A stretch of 11,992 nt of DNA from Acidimicrobiia bacterium. GTDB lineage: Bacteria; Actinomycetota; Acidimicrobiia; IMCC26256; JAENVU01. The stretch spans positions 1-11,992 of the forward strand of contig JANYLF010000004.1 of the NCBI GenBank assembly GCA_025357995.1, written 5' to 3'. The notes beneath the pieces were generated by a model, which had not been told where the DNA came from, did not search any database, and was given only the letters and a program-made list of their open reading frames with translations. A program made the translations under genes and the position numbers. The first letter of the stretch is position 1; the number at the start of each line of letters is the position of its first letter. Shown piece by piece: positions 1-7,983 of this stretch.

Positions 1-851
1 GCCGCTACGACAAGGGGCGCTCCGACGGCAACCCCGGAACCACGAACGATCGGTTCTCGGATGCACGTTCGCGCAGCAAGGCGCGCCAAGAGGCCGGCGC
101 GCCCACATGGACCCCCGGCGCGGGTCTGCCCGATGTGTACATCGCGATGGGCCAGACCGCGGAGAACGTGGTCCAGGCTGAAGGCGTCACCCGCGAAGAG
201 ATGGACGCGTTCGCGGCGCGCTCGCAACAACGCGCCGTGCAGTCGCAGACCAACGGCTTCTTCGAGCGCGAGATCATCCCGGTCACCCTGCCCGACGGCA
301 CCGTCGTCTCCAAGGACGACGGTCCCCGCGACGGCACCACCGCGGAGAAACTTGCACAGCTCAAGCCGGTGTTCCGTCCCGACGGCACCGTCACCGCCGG
401 GAACGCGTGCCCGCTCAACGACGGCGCCGCCGCGGTCATCGTGATGAGCGACACCCGTGCCAACGAGTTGGGCATCACACCATTGGCGCGCGTCGTGTCG
501 AGCGGGGTGAGCGGCCTCAATCCGGAGATCATGGGCCTCGGTCCGATCGGGGCGTCGCGCATGGCGTTGGCTCGGGCCGGACTCACCATGGACGACATCG
601 ACCTCGTCGAGATCAACGAGGCGTTCGCGGCGCAGGTGATCCCGTCGGCAAAACACCTCAACATCCCGATGGAGAAGTTGAACATTCACGGTGGGGGCAT
701 CGCCCTCGGTCACCCGTTCGGCATGACGGGCGCCCGCATCATGACCACGCTGCTCAACGGCCTCGAGGACGGCGGCGGCCGTTACGGCCTCGAGACCATG
801 TGTGTAGGTGGCGGCCAAGGCATGGCCATGATCGTCGAACGCCTCACCTGA
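1..851 (+). CDS. Thiolase (acetyl-CoA C-acyltransferase), 5'-truncated by window edge
   Basis: This is the C-terminal 282 residues of a thiolase, read in frame from base 3; the start lies before the window. Thiolases cleave 3-ketoacyl-CoA with CoA, or condense two acyl-CoAs, and act as cytoplasmic tetramers. Visible family motifs are NEAFA, the GHP motif with the catalytic His (codon 711-713) and the Cys-Val-Gly-Gly-Gly motif with the acid/base Cys (codon 801-803). The nucleophilic Cys belongs to the missing N-terminal part and cannot be judged. The protein ends on the usual thiolase terminus IVERLT. The GTG at 135 and later ATGs are internal, because the upstream codons continue a normal thiolase sequence. 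The gene converges on the acyl-CoA ligase with no bases between the stops. Substrate length cannot be told. A role in fatty acid or related acyl-CoA breakdown is inferred from the neighbours. Confidence 0.93.
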   Translation, partial: RYDKGRSDGNPGTTNDRFSDARSRSKARQEAGAPTWTPGAGLPDVYIAMGQTAENVVQAEGVTREEMDAFAARSQQRAVQSQTNGFFEREIIPVTLPDGTVVSKDDGPRDGTTAEKLAQLKPVFRPDGTVTAGNACPLNDGAAAVIVMSDTRANELGITPLARVVSSGVSGLNPEIMGLGPIGASRMALARAGLTMDDIDLVEINEAFAAQVIPSAKHLNIPMEKLNIHGGGIALGHPFGMTGARIMTTLLNGLEDGGGRYGLETMCVGGGQGMAMIVERLT

Positions 852-854
852 TCA
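849..854. other. Back-to-back stop codons forming a TGATCA palindrome
   Basis: The thiolase stop (TGA, 849-851) and the ligase stop on the other strand (TGA, read from 854 to 852) lie next to each other and form the palindrome TGATCA. There is no intergenic base, so any terminator for either gene must lie inside the opposite coding region. I see no clear hairpin with a T run nearby. Confidence 0.9.
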
Positions 855-2330
855 CGTCGCGGCGAACTGGGCGCGAAGTTCGCGTTTGAGGATCTTGCCG
901 ATCGGATCGCGCGGGAGTTCGTCGACGAACTCGACGCGGCGGGGCGCCTTGTAGCGGACGAGATGTTCGCGGGCGAATGCGATCACGGCCTCGCCGGTGA
1001 GCGGATGGTCGCTCGGCGCGGCCGACGCGTCCAGCACGACGATCGCGGTGACGATCTCGCCGTACTCGTCGTCCGGGATGCCGATCACCGCCGCCTCCGC
1101 GATTCCCGGATGCGTGATCAACACCGACTCGACCTCCGCCGGATACACATTCGAGCCGCCCGTGATCACCATGTCCTTCTGACGGTCGGCCAGAAACAGA
1201 TACCCGTCCTCATCGAGATAGCCGAGGTCGCCGAGTGTCGCGAGGTTGCCCCGATAGACGGACTCGGTGAGCTCCTCCGGCCCCTCGTAGCGAAACCCAC
1301 GGCCCCAATCGGAGCCGATATAGATCAGGCCAATCTCTCCCGCCGGTAGCTCGTCGCCGTCGTCGCGCTCTTCATCGGCGGAGTAGATCTTGATCGTGGA
1401 ACCGGGCGCGGCCGTGCCGACGCTTCCGGGTTTCCGCAGCCACTCGTCCGGCGTGATCACCGTCCCCATCGTCTCGGTGCCCCCGTACGTCTCCCAAAGC
1501 GCGCCATCGGGCAGGAAGTTCATCACCGCACGCTTGAGACTCGGCGCGCACGGCGCCGAACCGTGCAAGACGCGCTTGAGGCTGGAAACGTCGGCGGCGG
1601 TCCGGACGTCGTGGTCCACCGCCATCAAGCGGTACAGGTGCACCGGCGCGCACCACGAATAGGTAACTCGTTCTCGTTCGACGGCGGCGAGCCACTCGGT
1701 CGCGTCGAAGTGATCGAGCAGCACCGCGGTGTGACCGAAGATGAGCGCGCTGTGGAGACCACTGAACCCCGCGATGTGGTGGAGCGGCGAGCCGGTGATG
1801 TTCACCTCCTCCGGCGCGTCGAGCTCGTACCACGTGTAGTAGCGCACCATGCCGTCGATCGCCTGCGCCACATCAGTCTCGGGTCGGAGCACCGCCTTCG
1901 GCCGCCCCGTTGTGCCCGACGTGTACGCGCGCAACGTCACGTAGTCCGGCGCCCAATCGGGCGTGGTCGGCGCCTCGACCGCGGCGAGTTCGGTGAGGAA
2001 CTGGGCCAGACCCACCCCGTCGACGAGATGCGCTACCTCGCCGTCGGTGCAGAAGTATTCACGTTCGTCGGCGGTCGCGCCGCTCGGTATGGGAACCACC
2101 TGCGCGCCCAGCCGCGCCGCGCCCAGCGCCGCAACCATCCACTCGGGCCGGTTCCCGAGCGCGATCCCCAAGCGCGCGCCGCCCCGGCCCACGCCTCGAC
2201 GGGCCAACACCACCGCGGCGCGTGCCGCTTGATCGTCGAGCTCCCCGTAGGTGACACGCCGCGCACCGTGCAAGATCGCGATCTTGTCGGGGCGGACCCG
2301 CGCGTGGGCGGCGACGCCATACTCGGTCAC
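852..2330 (-). CDS. Class I adenylate-forming acyl-CoA ligase (FadD-like)
   Basis: This 492-residue enzyme of the ANL superfamily should activate a carboxylic acid with ATP to an acyl-AMP and then load CoA. Motifs in order are the phosphate-binding loop YTSGTTGRPK (136-145), YGGTE (282-286), the ribose-binding Asp in LGDLGY (Asp368), the hinge region DRQKDMVITGG (382-392) and the catalytic Lys in PIGK (Lys479). The set is complete, so the enzyme should be active. The start is the GTG at 2330, 11 bases after the SDR stop. The open frame runs on to 2906, but that part is a low-complexity Arg/Gly/Ala shadow of the SDR gene. The ribosome binding site is weak (an AGG about 9 bases upstream), which fits reading as part of the lacZ-SDR-ligase transcript. 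The substrate is unknown; fatty, bile-acid-like or steroid-derived acids are all possible. Confidence 0.9.
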   Translation of the reverse strand: MTEYGVAAHARVRPDKIAILHGARRVTYGELDDQAARAAVVLARRGVGRGGARLGIALGNRPEWMVAALGAARLGAQVVPIPSGATADEREYFCTDGEVAHLVDGVGLAQFLTELAAVEAPTTPDWAPDYVTLRAYTSGTTGRPKAVLRPETDVAQAIDGMVRYYTWYELDAPEEVNITGSPLHHIAGFSGLHSALIFGHTAVLLDHFDATEWLAAVERERVTYSWCAPVHLYRLMAVDHDVRTAADVSSLKRVLHGSAPCAPSLKRAVMNFLPDGALWETYGGTETMGTVITPDEWLRKPGSVGTAAPGSTIKIYSADEERDDGDELPAGEIGLIYIGSDWGRGFRYEGPEELTESVYRGNLATLGDLGYLDEDGYLFLADRQKDMVITGGSNVYPAEVESVLITHPGIAEAAVIGIPDDEYGEIVTAIVVLDASAAPSDHPLTGEAVIAFAREHLVRYKAPRRVEFVDELPRDPIGKILKRELRAQFAAT

Positions 2331-2341
2331 CGCGGCGCCTG

Positions 2342-3250
2342 CTACGTCCCGTACACCGGGGTGGGCGCGGGCGCGTCGGCCAACAGCCGCGCCACAACCG
2401 GACCGATCTCTGCCGGTTCCCACCGTGCGCCCTTGTCCTCCCGAGGGCCGTGGCTCCAGCCGTCGGCCATCGAGATCACGCCACCTTCGACCTCGAACAC
2501 GCGCCCGGTGACGCGCGCGGATTCCGATGAGCCGAGCCACACCACGAGCGGCGCGATGTTCTCCGGCGCCATCACGTCGAACGCCGCCGCGGTCTCGGGC
2601 GCAGCCATCGTGTCGGCGAACACGGCCTCCGTCATGCGCGTGCGCGCGGCCGGCGCAATCGCGTTCGCGGTCACGCCGTAGCGGGCAAGCTCTGCCGCTT
2701 CCACCATGGTGAGCCCGGCGATTCCCGCCTTCGCCGCGCTGTACGCGCCCTGCCCCACGCTGCCCATCAGCCCCGCGCCGGAAGACGTGTTGATCACCCG
2801 CCCGTCGACCGCCACCCCGCTCTTCTGTTGTTCGCGCCAGTACGCCGCGGCAAAGCGCGTCGGCGCGAAGTGACCCTTGAGGTGCACGCGGATCACCGCG
2901 TCCCACTCCTCTTCGGACGTGGTCACCACCATGCGATCCCGCAAGAACCCGGCGTTGTTCACGAGCACGTCGAGCGTGCCGAACGCATCGAGCGCGGTCC
3001 GGATCAGGCGTTGCGCGCCCTCCCAGTCGGCGACGTCGTCACCATTGACGACCGCTTCGCCACCCATGGCGCGAATCGCGTCGACCACCTCACCGGCGGG
3101 CCCAGGCGAGCCTCCGGTCCCGTCGATCTCCGCACCGAGATCATTGACGACGACCTTGGCCCCCGCCCGGGCAAACTCCAGCGCGTGCCCGCGGCCGATG
3201 CCGCGGCCCGCGCCGGTCACGATCACGACTCGGTCGTCACAAATCCCCAT
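2342..3250 (-). CDS. SDR, MFE-2-type (R)-3-hydroxyacyl-CoA dehydrogenase-like
   Basis: This 302-residue short-chain dehydrogenase/reductase has the cofactor loop TGAGRGIG (12-19), the acidic residue Asp37 in VVVNDLG that favours NAD(H), NNAG (98-101) and the active-site set Ser157, Tyr170 and Lys174 (YSAAK). The stretch around VVVNDLG, NNAGFLRDR, YSAAKAG and IAPLVVWL closely follows, from memory, the dehydrogenase domain of peroxisomal multifunctional enzyme 2 (HSD17B4). That domain oxidises (R)-3-hydroxyacyl-CoA to 3-ketoacyl-CoA, which suits a beta-oxidation context with the ligase 11 bases downstream. The hydratase and SCP2 domains of MFE-2 are absent. At about 300 residues it is longer than classical 250-residue FabG enzymes because of a C-terminal tail (about 265-302). 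The ATG at 3250 follows the lacZ stop by 7 bases without a clear Shine-Dalgarno, suggesting coupled translation. An acyl-ACP or steroid substrate is an alternative. Confidence 0.88.
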   Translation of the reverse strand: MGICDDRVVIVTGAGRGIGRGHALEFARAGAKVVVNDLGAEIDGTGGSPGPAGEVVDAIRAMGGEAVVNGDDVADWEGAQRLIRTALDAFGTLDVLVNNAGFLRDRMVVTTSEEEWDAVIRVHLKGHFAPTRFAAAYWREQQKSGVAVDGRVINTSSGAGLMGSVGQGAYSAAKAGIAGLTMVEAAELARYGVTANAIAPAARTRMTEAVFADTMAAPETAAAFDVMAPENIAPLVVWLGSSESARVTGRVFEVEGGVISMADGWSHGPREDKGARWEPAEIGPVVARLLADAPAPTPVYGT

Positions 3251-3257
3251 GGGCGGG

Positions 3258-6200
3258 TCAAGGTAGCCGAGTCGATCGCGTCCCCGACGACGCGCGGTGG
3301 GTCAGGTCCTCTCGCAATCTCCGGGCGAGCGCGGCCACATCGTCACGCCGCAGGTCGACCGGGCGCATTGCCCACGCGAAGCGATACCGGCCAGGGCCGA
3401 TGCGGTACTCCGCCAGTGTGTCCGGACCGCACGACAACGTGCCGAGTCCGCGATGGCGATGATCGAGGTGCAACGTGATCACACCCGCCGGTTCCAGTTC
3501 TTCCGCGTGCGTCGCCGCGGTGAGTTGTTCGGGAGTATGGATACTCACGTTAAGTTGGAACGGCTCGGCCGCGGTCACGAGCAGTCCCCGACCGGCCACG
3601 GTGTGCACCATCGCCCAGCGCGTCTCCGCGTGACCACCGTTCTCCTGGGGCATCACGTACGGCACGTATTGATCGGCAACCGTCGACGAGTGCCGCGCCA
3701 ACGCCGCACCGCGGCGTCGGTCGGGATACGACTCCACCGGGCCGCGCCCATACCACGTGACGCGATCCAGCGCGAGCGGCAAACTCCAGCGGATTCCGAC
3801 GCGCGGCAGGTCGTCGAAGCAGGCGGGAACGCGCACGTCTTCGTCCACCAGCATGGCACCGTCGCCGCGAATGGTCATCGTCTCGCGCTGCACGATCGGC
3901 CGTCCAGGATCCGCGCCAACGATCTCGCGCACCACCGCCACGCGCGCATCGTGGCCGTGCGCGGTCACCCGCACTTTCGTGGTAGTGGTCGTCAGCGTGT
4001 CAAGTCCGGCGGTCCGCCAGCGACCCAGCGGCTTCAAGTCCTGCAGGTCGGCCAACTTCAAGCCGTCGTTGTCGGTTGGCGCACGCCACAGCGCGAGGGC
4101 CGGACCGGCCTCGATCAACGCGACGCCGCGGCGCGCGAGCGTGACCGCGCCGGTTCCGGTATCGATGGCGGCGTCGAGATCGCCGCTCGTCACCCGCGTG
4201 ACCGGTCCCGAATCGATCACGACCTTCGCTCCGTTGGGGTGCGACCCGATGACCCGACTCATCGATTGCCGAACGCTCGATGCGCGACCCGTGGCCGGTA
4301 CCGCGACCTGGACCCGGCCCACCTCGAAGCCGCGTGGTGCCCACGGTTCCGCGCGGGCCGTGGTGAACACCACCGTGAGAACCGCCTCTTCGCCCACGCC
4401 GACGGACGGGAACGCGCGTTTCAGCCCCAGCGTCACCGTTTGGCCCGGCGCGATCCTCGGCAGCAGCAACGCGCCGCCGACACGTACTTCGCCATCGACC
4501 ATCAGCTCGTACCGCGCGCGCAACCACGACACGTCACGAAAGTCGCCGCGGTTCGTGAGTGCCACCCGCGGGCGACCGCCGCCGCGCACCAGCTTCACGC
4601 CGACAGGGCACGCGATCGCCTTGTGTTCCTCCATCGCGGGCTTGGGCGTGCGGTCGGGCCAGACCATGCCGTCGATGCAGAAGTTCACATCGTTCGGCAC
4701 GTCGCCGAAGTCGCCGCCGTACGCGAACCGCGTGGAGCCGTCGGGCAAAATCTGGCGCAACCCGTGATCCCAAAACTCCCAGATGAAGCCGCCTTGCAAT
4801 CCGGGCGTGGACTCGATTGCGTCCCAGTACTCGGCCAGACAACCGTTGCTGTTCCCCATCGCGTGCGAGTACTCGCACATGATGAGTGGCAGCTCACCGC
4901 TGCGGGCCTCCGCCCACGCGACGATGTCGGCAATCTCCGGGTACATCGGACACAACACGTCGGTCGCAGTCTGCGCGCGGCCCCACTCCCACATGACGGC
5001 GCCCTCGTAGTGAAGTGGCCGCGTGGAGTCGTACGCTCGAATCCAACCCGCGAGCGCTTCGTGAAACGCGCCGTAGCCCGACTCGTTGCCCAGCGACCAC
5101 ATGACGATGCACGGATGGTTCTTGTCGCGCGTGACCATGCGCGACCCGCGGTCGAGCAGCGCGGCCGCATAACGCGAGTCATGACACAACGACTGTTGCC
5201 ACGCGTGGCTCTCGAAGTTGGTCTCGTCCACCACGTAGAGACCGAGTTCGTCGCACAGGCCGCAGAACGCTGAGTCGTTCGGTGCGTGCGAGGTGCGCAC
5301 CGCGTTGAACCCGTACTGCTTCATGAGCACGAGATCGGCACGCATTTGGTCGACGGTCCCGACGCGACCGGTGTCGGGATCGAAATCGTGCCGGTTGATG
5401 CCGCGAAGCAACACCGGGCGGCCGTTGATCAACAGCTCGCGATCTGCGATCTCGATCGATCGGAATCCGACAGTGCACGCGTTGACCTCGCGCACTGCGC
5501 CATCGGCATCCAGGAGCGACACGACAACGCGATACCGCTGCGGCACTTCTGACGACCAGGGATCGACTGAGAGATCACCGGACGCGAGGTCGACGACGTG
5601 ACCCGCGAAGAGAAACGTCGTCCGGTCGGTCGGGACCCGACCTTCCATCACACGACCAACGGCGCGACCCTTCACTGTCTCGAGCTGCGCGCGTACCTTC
5701 CACCCGCGCTCCGGCTTGGCGGCGAACCCCACCTGGGTGCGCACGTCGAGCGATCCCACCCGGCGGACCGGATCCCACGCAGGTCGCGCGTGCACATCTT
5801 CGATCCAGATCCGATCCGTCGCGCTCACAAACACCGATCGACCGATGCCGGCGTGCCACCACTGGTCCTGATCCTCCACGTAGCTCGCATCGGACCACCG
5901 CACCACCATCAACGCGAGACGGTTCTCTCCCGTGGTCACGAATTCGCTGATGTCGAACGCGGCTTCGAGCCGTGAATCCTTGCTGATCCCAACCGGCTGA
6001 CCGTTCACCCAGACGTGCAGCACGCTGTCCGCCGCTCCCACGTGCAACACGACGCGCCGCTTTGCCCACGCGCGCGGGACCGTGAATGTGGTGCGGTAGA
6101 TCCCGGTCGGATTCTCCGCGGGCACCTCCGGGGGCGCACCTCGGAACGGCATCTGCACGTTCGTGTAGATCGGTCGGTCGTAGCCCTGCATCGTCCAGAG

Positions 6201-6485
6201 GCCGGGCACGTCGACCTCGTCCCATCCGCCGTCATCCAACGTGGGCGACATGAAGCCTGCGGGCGCGCGGTCCGGCGACTCCGCGAGGAGGAACTTCCAA
6301 CGACCGTCGAGTGAGCGGATCCATGGATTGCGCTTCGCGCCACGCGCGGTTTCGGCGTCGGGCGCCGGCACCAGCGAACTTCGCATGGGGAGCCGATTCA
6401 CATGCGTGATCTCCGGCTTCGTCCACGCCTCCATGCCGATGAGGAGATCTGTCTCTCCCGCTCTTGCGAGTTCCGGTGACGTCAT
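3258..6485 (-). CDS. lacZ: Beta-galactosidase, glycoside hydrolase family 2 (LacZ type)
   Basis: This 1075-residue protein is full length for LacZ-type enzymes (about 1020-1040). It hydrolyses terminal beta-D-galactosides by a retaining mechanism. The acid/base is Glu468 in GNESG and the nucleophile Glu538 in MCEYSHAMGNS. Other pocket residues match E. coli LacZ by motif: Asp207 in EDQDQW, His366 in NRHD, His400 in RTSHAPN, Glu425/His427 near the metal site and the RAPTDND loop (801-807). Order: sugar-binding domain (about 50-230), middle Ig-like domain (230-340), TIM barrel (340-630), then the C-terminal bgal_small domain (about 760-1040). Cys1019 falls where E. coli has Trp999. No signal peptide is seen, so it is probably cytoplasmic. 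No lac repressor or permease adjoins it; it leads a tight transcript with an SDR and acyl-CoA ligase. The start at 6485 suits a leaderless promoter; Met18 (6434) is the alternative. Confidence 0.95.
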   Translation of the reverse strand: MTSPELARAGETDLLIGMEAWTKPEITHVNRLPMRSSLVPAPDAETARGAKRNPWIRSLDGRWKFLLAESPDRAPAGFMSPTLDDGGWDEVDVPGLWTMQGYDRPIYTNVQMPFRGAPPEVPAENPTGIYRTTFTVPRAWAKRRVVLHVGAADSVLHVWVNGQPVGISKDSRLEAAFDISEFVTTGENRLALMVVRWSDASYVEDQDQWWHAGIGRSVFVSATDRIWIEDVHARPAWDPVRRVGSLDVRTQVGFAAKPERGWKVRAQLETVKGRAVGRVMEGRVPTDRTTFLFAGHVVDLASGDLSVDPWSSEVPQRYRVVVSLLDADGAVREVNACTVGFRSIEIADRELLINGRPVLLRGINRHDFDPDTGRVGTVDQMRADLVLMKQYGFNAVRTSHAPNDSAFCGLCDELGLYVVDETNFESHAWQQSLCHDSRYAAALLDRGSRMVTRDKNHPCIVMWSLGNESGYGAFHEALAGWIRAYDSTRPLHYEGAVMWEWGRAQTATDVLCPMYPEIADIVAWAEARSGELPLIMCEYSHAMGNSNGCLAEYWDAIESTPGLQGGFIWEFWDHGLRQILPDGSTRFAYGGDFGDVPNDVNFCIDGMVWPDRTPKPAMEEHKAIACPVGVKLVRGGGRPRVALTNRGDFRDVSWLRARYELMVDGEVRVGGALLLPRIAPGQTVTLGLKRAFPSVGVGEEAVLTVVFTTARAEPWAPRGFEVGRVQVAVPATGRASSVRQSMSRVIGSHPNGAKVVIDSGPVTRVTSGDLDAAIDTGTGAVTLARRGVALIEAGPALALWRAPTDNDGLKLADLQDLKPLGRWRTAGLDTLTTTTTKVRVTAHGHDARVAVVREIVGADPGRPIVQRETMTIRGDGAMLVDEDVRVPACFDDLPRVGIRWSLPLALDRVTWYGRGPVESYPDRRRGAALARHSSTVADQYVPYVMPQENGGHAETRWAMVHTVAGRGLLVTAAEPFQLNVSIHTPEQLTAATHAEELEPAGVITLHLDHRHRGLGTLSCGPDTLAEYRIGPGRYRFAWAMRPVDLRRDDVAALARRLREDLTHRASSGTRSTRLP

Positions 6486-6492
6486 GAGCGAG

Positions 6493-6498
6493 ACGATA
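6493..6498 (-). promoter_or_regulatory. Candidate -10 element for leaderless lacZ transcript
   Basis: On the minus strand TATCGT fits the actinobacterial -10 pattern TANNNT. Seven bases lie between it and the lacZ ATG at 6485, so a start point about 7 bases downstream would fall at or next to the ATG. No Shine-Dalgarno is present, which agrees with a leaderless mRNA. I find no convincing -35 box; it would lie inside the neighbouring gene. The motif is short, so this is an inference from spacing. Confidence 0.42.
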
Positions 6499-6502
6499 CG
6501 GT
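6497..6502 (+). promoter_or_regulatory. Candidate -10 element for leaderless oxidoreductase transcript
   Basis: On the plus strand TACGGT fits TANNNT and lies six bases before the GTG at 6509, again the spacing expected for a leaderless transcript. It shares the TA step at 6497-6498 with the opposed lacZ -10 candidate. No Shine-Dalgarno precedes the GTG. No -35 box is evident. Confidence 0.38.
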
Positions 6503-6508
6503 GCCGAC

Positions 6509-7345
6509 GTGCACATTGGCATCACCATGTTCGCCACCGATCACACCATCGACGTGGCGTCGCTGGCCCGCGAGGCCGAGGCCCGCGGATTCCACTCGCT
6601 CTACATCCCCGAACACACCCACATTCCCACCTCGCGCCGGACGCCACCGCCGACCGGCGGCGACACTCTCGCCGAGGAGTACACGCGCACACTCGATCCC
6701 TTCGTCGCGCTCAGCGCGGCCGCCGCGGTCACCGATCGCATCGTGTTGGGCACCGGCATTTGCGTAGTGGCCCAACGCGAACCCATCGTGACCGCGAAGG
6801 CGATCGCCACCCTCGATCACATCGCGAACGGTCGTTTCGTGTTCGGAATCGGATTCGGTTGGAACGCCGACGAGATCGAGCACCACGGCATCACGATGCC
6901 CGACCGGCGCGCGGTCGCACGGGAACACGTGCTCGCGATGCGCGAGCTCTGGCGCAACAAGACCGCGGAATTCCACGGCGAGTACGTGGACTTCTCACCG
7001 TCGTGGTCCTGGCCGAAGCCCGTCGCGCCCGACGGCCCGCCCGTGCTCATCGGCGGTGCACCCGGCCCGAAGATGTTCGCCCACATCGCGGAGTACGCCG
7101 ACGGTTGGATTCCCATCGGCGGCGCGGGTATCCGTGCCGCGCTCGACGATCTGCGCCGCGCGTGTGACGCCGTCGGGCGCGACGCCGGCGCGATGCGCAT
7201 CGTTCCCTTCGGCACCATTCCGGATCCCGGCAAGCTCGACTACTACACGAGCCTCGGCATCAGGGAGATCGTGCTGCGCATTCCCGGCGGCACCGCGTCG
7301 ACGGTCCTCCCCATCCTCGACGAGTACGCGGAGTTGACCCGATGA
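6509..7345 (+). CDS. Luciferase-like monooxygenase family, F420-dependent-type oxidoreductase
   Basis: This 278-residue protein has the single-domain TIM-barrel pattern of the luciferase-like (LLM) superfamily. Signature stretches are the N-terminal strand (residues 2-8), GFHSLYIPEH (27-36), VLGTGICVVAQREPI (79-93), ATLDHIANGRFVFGIGFGW (100-118) and the cofactor-binding VLIGGAPGPKMF (179-190). The sequence resembles actinobacterial subfamilies predicted to use coenzyme F420 (TIGR03619-like, from memory) more than FMN-using two-component enzymes. The flavin type cannot be proven from sequence. The substrate is unknown. The start is GTG at 6509, because the family's N-terminal strand begins there; Met7 (6527) would cut into it. 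Its last codons overlap the next gene by ATGA, so the two proteins are probably made together. The divergent lacZ start is only 23 bases away. Confidence 0.88.
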   Translation: MHIGITMFATDHTIDVASLAREAEARGFHSLYIPEHTHIPTSRRTPPPTGGDTLAEEYTRTLDPFVALSAAAAVTDRIVLGTGICVVAQREPIVTAKAIATLDHIANGRFVFGIGFGWNADEIEHHGITMPDRRAVAREHVLAMRELWRNKTAEFHGEYVDFSPSWSWPKPVAPDGPPVLIGGAPGPKMFAHIAEYADGWIPIGGAGIRAALDDLRRACDAVGRDAGAMRIVPFGTIPDPGKLDYYTSLGIREIVLRIPGGTASTVLPILDEYAELTR

Positions 7346-7971
7346 GTCAAACTGCCGCGATCGTCGAACTCACGGTGGCCGACGAACCCGATGCCTGGCG
7401 CGCCGCGGGTTTCGCCGTCGAGGGCGATACCGCGCAGGTCGGAGCGATCGCGTTGCGATTCGTCGGCCGCGACGTTGCGTCGAAAGGCGTCCGGAACTGG
7501 ACGTGGTCGGATCTCCCCGGCGATGGTCCGGTCGACGGTTTGCGCACCGCCACGCGCGGCTCGGAGTACGCGACGCCCGCCGCCCATCCGAACGGCTCCA
7601 CTATCATCGATCACGTGGTCGTGGTCACGCCGAACCTCGAACGCACGGTCCCCGCCTTCGAAGCGCGTGGACTCGAAGTACGACGCGTGCGTCACACTGA
7701 CCAGTACGGTCCCGCATTTCGCCAAGTATTCTTCCGCGGCGGCGAGACGATCATCGAGCTCATCGGCCCGGATGTCGCGGCCGCCGGAGACGATCGCGAC
7801 GCGCACTTCTACGGACTCGCGTTCACCGTCGCCGATCTCGATGCCACCGCCGCTGTGCTTGGGGCGCACCTCGGCTCGATCAAGGACGCAGTACAGGAAG
7901 GCCGTCGGATTGCCACCCTGCGCCACCTCGACCTCGCCATCTCCGTGCCCGTCGCCTTCATGAGCGCGTAG
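7342..7971 (+). CDS. VOC-superfamily (glyoxalase/dioxygenase-like) protein
   Basis: This 209-residue protein has a clear vicinal-oxygen-chelate module at about 87-205: IDHVVVVT (89-96), GGETIIELIG (133-142) and FYGLAFTVADLDA (156-168). His91 and Glu139 sit where such folds usually hold metal ligands. Residues 1-75 look like a diverged first beta-alpha-beta half without obvious ligands. Family members are metal-dependent lyases, dioxygenases, epimerases or resistance proteins, so the reaction is open. The ATG overlaps the oxidoreductase stop (ATGA), and a GGAG lies 8 bases before it inside the upstream gene. Both point to coupled translation and a shared task, perhaps handling a product or substrate of the oxidoreductase. 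It ends 12 bases before the convergent GNAT gene. Confidence 0.82.
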   Translation: MSQTAAIVELTVADEPDAWRAAGFAVEGDTAQVGAIALRFVGRDVASKGVRNWTWSDLPGDGPVDGLRTATRGSEYATPAAHPNGSTIIDHVVVVTPNLERTVPAFEARGLEVRRVRHTDQYGPAFRQVFFRGGETIIELIGPDVAAAGDDRDAHFYGLAFTVADLDATAAVLGAHLGSIKDAVQEGRRIATLRHLDLAISVPVAFMSA

Positions 7972-7983
7972 CGCCCACTCGCG

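Noticed and set aside
1563..2681. Plus-strand open frame of 372 codons opposite the ligase and SDR
   Set aside because: Low-complexity shadow; the minus-strand frames carry complete ligase and SDR motifs.
2331..2906. N-terminal extension of the ligase frame upstream of its GTG
   Set aside because: The extra 192 residues are Arg/Gly/Ala-rich, resemble no ligase domain and overlap the SDR gene.
3297..5273. Very long plus-strand open frame (658 codons) opposite lacZ
   Set aside because: Its translation is rich in Arg, His and Pro with no domain pattern, and it mirrors the well-supported beta-galactosidase. Such frames are common opposite GC-rich genes.
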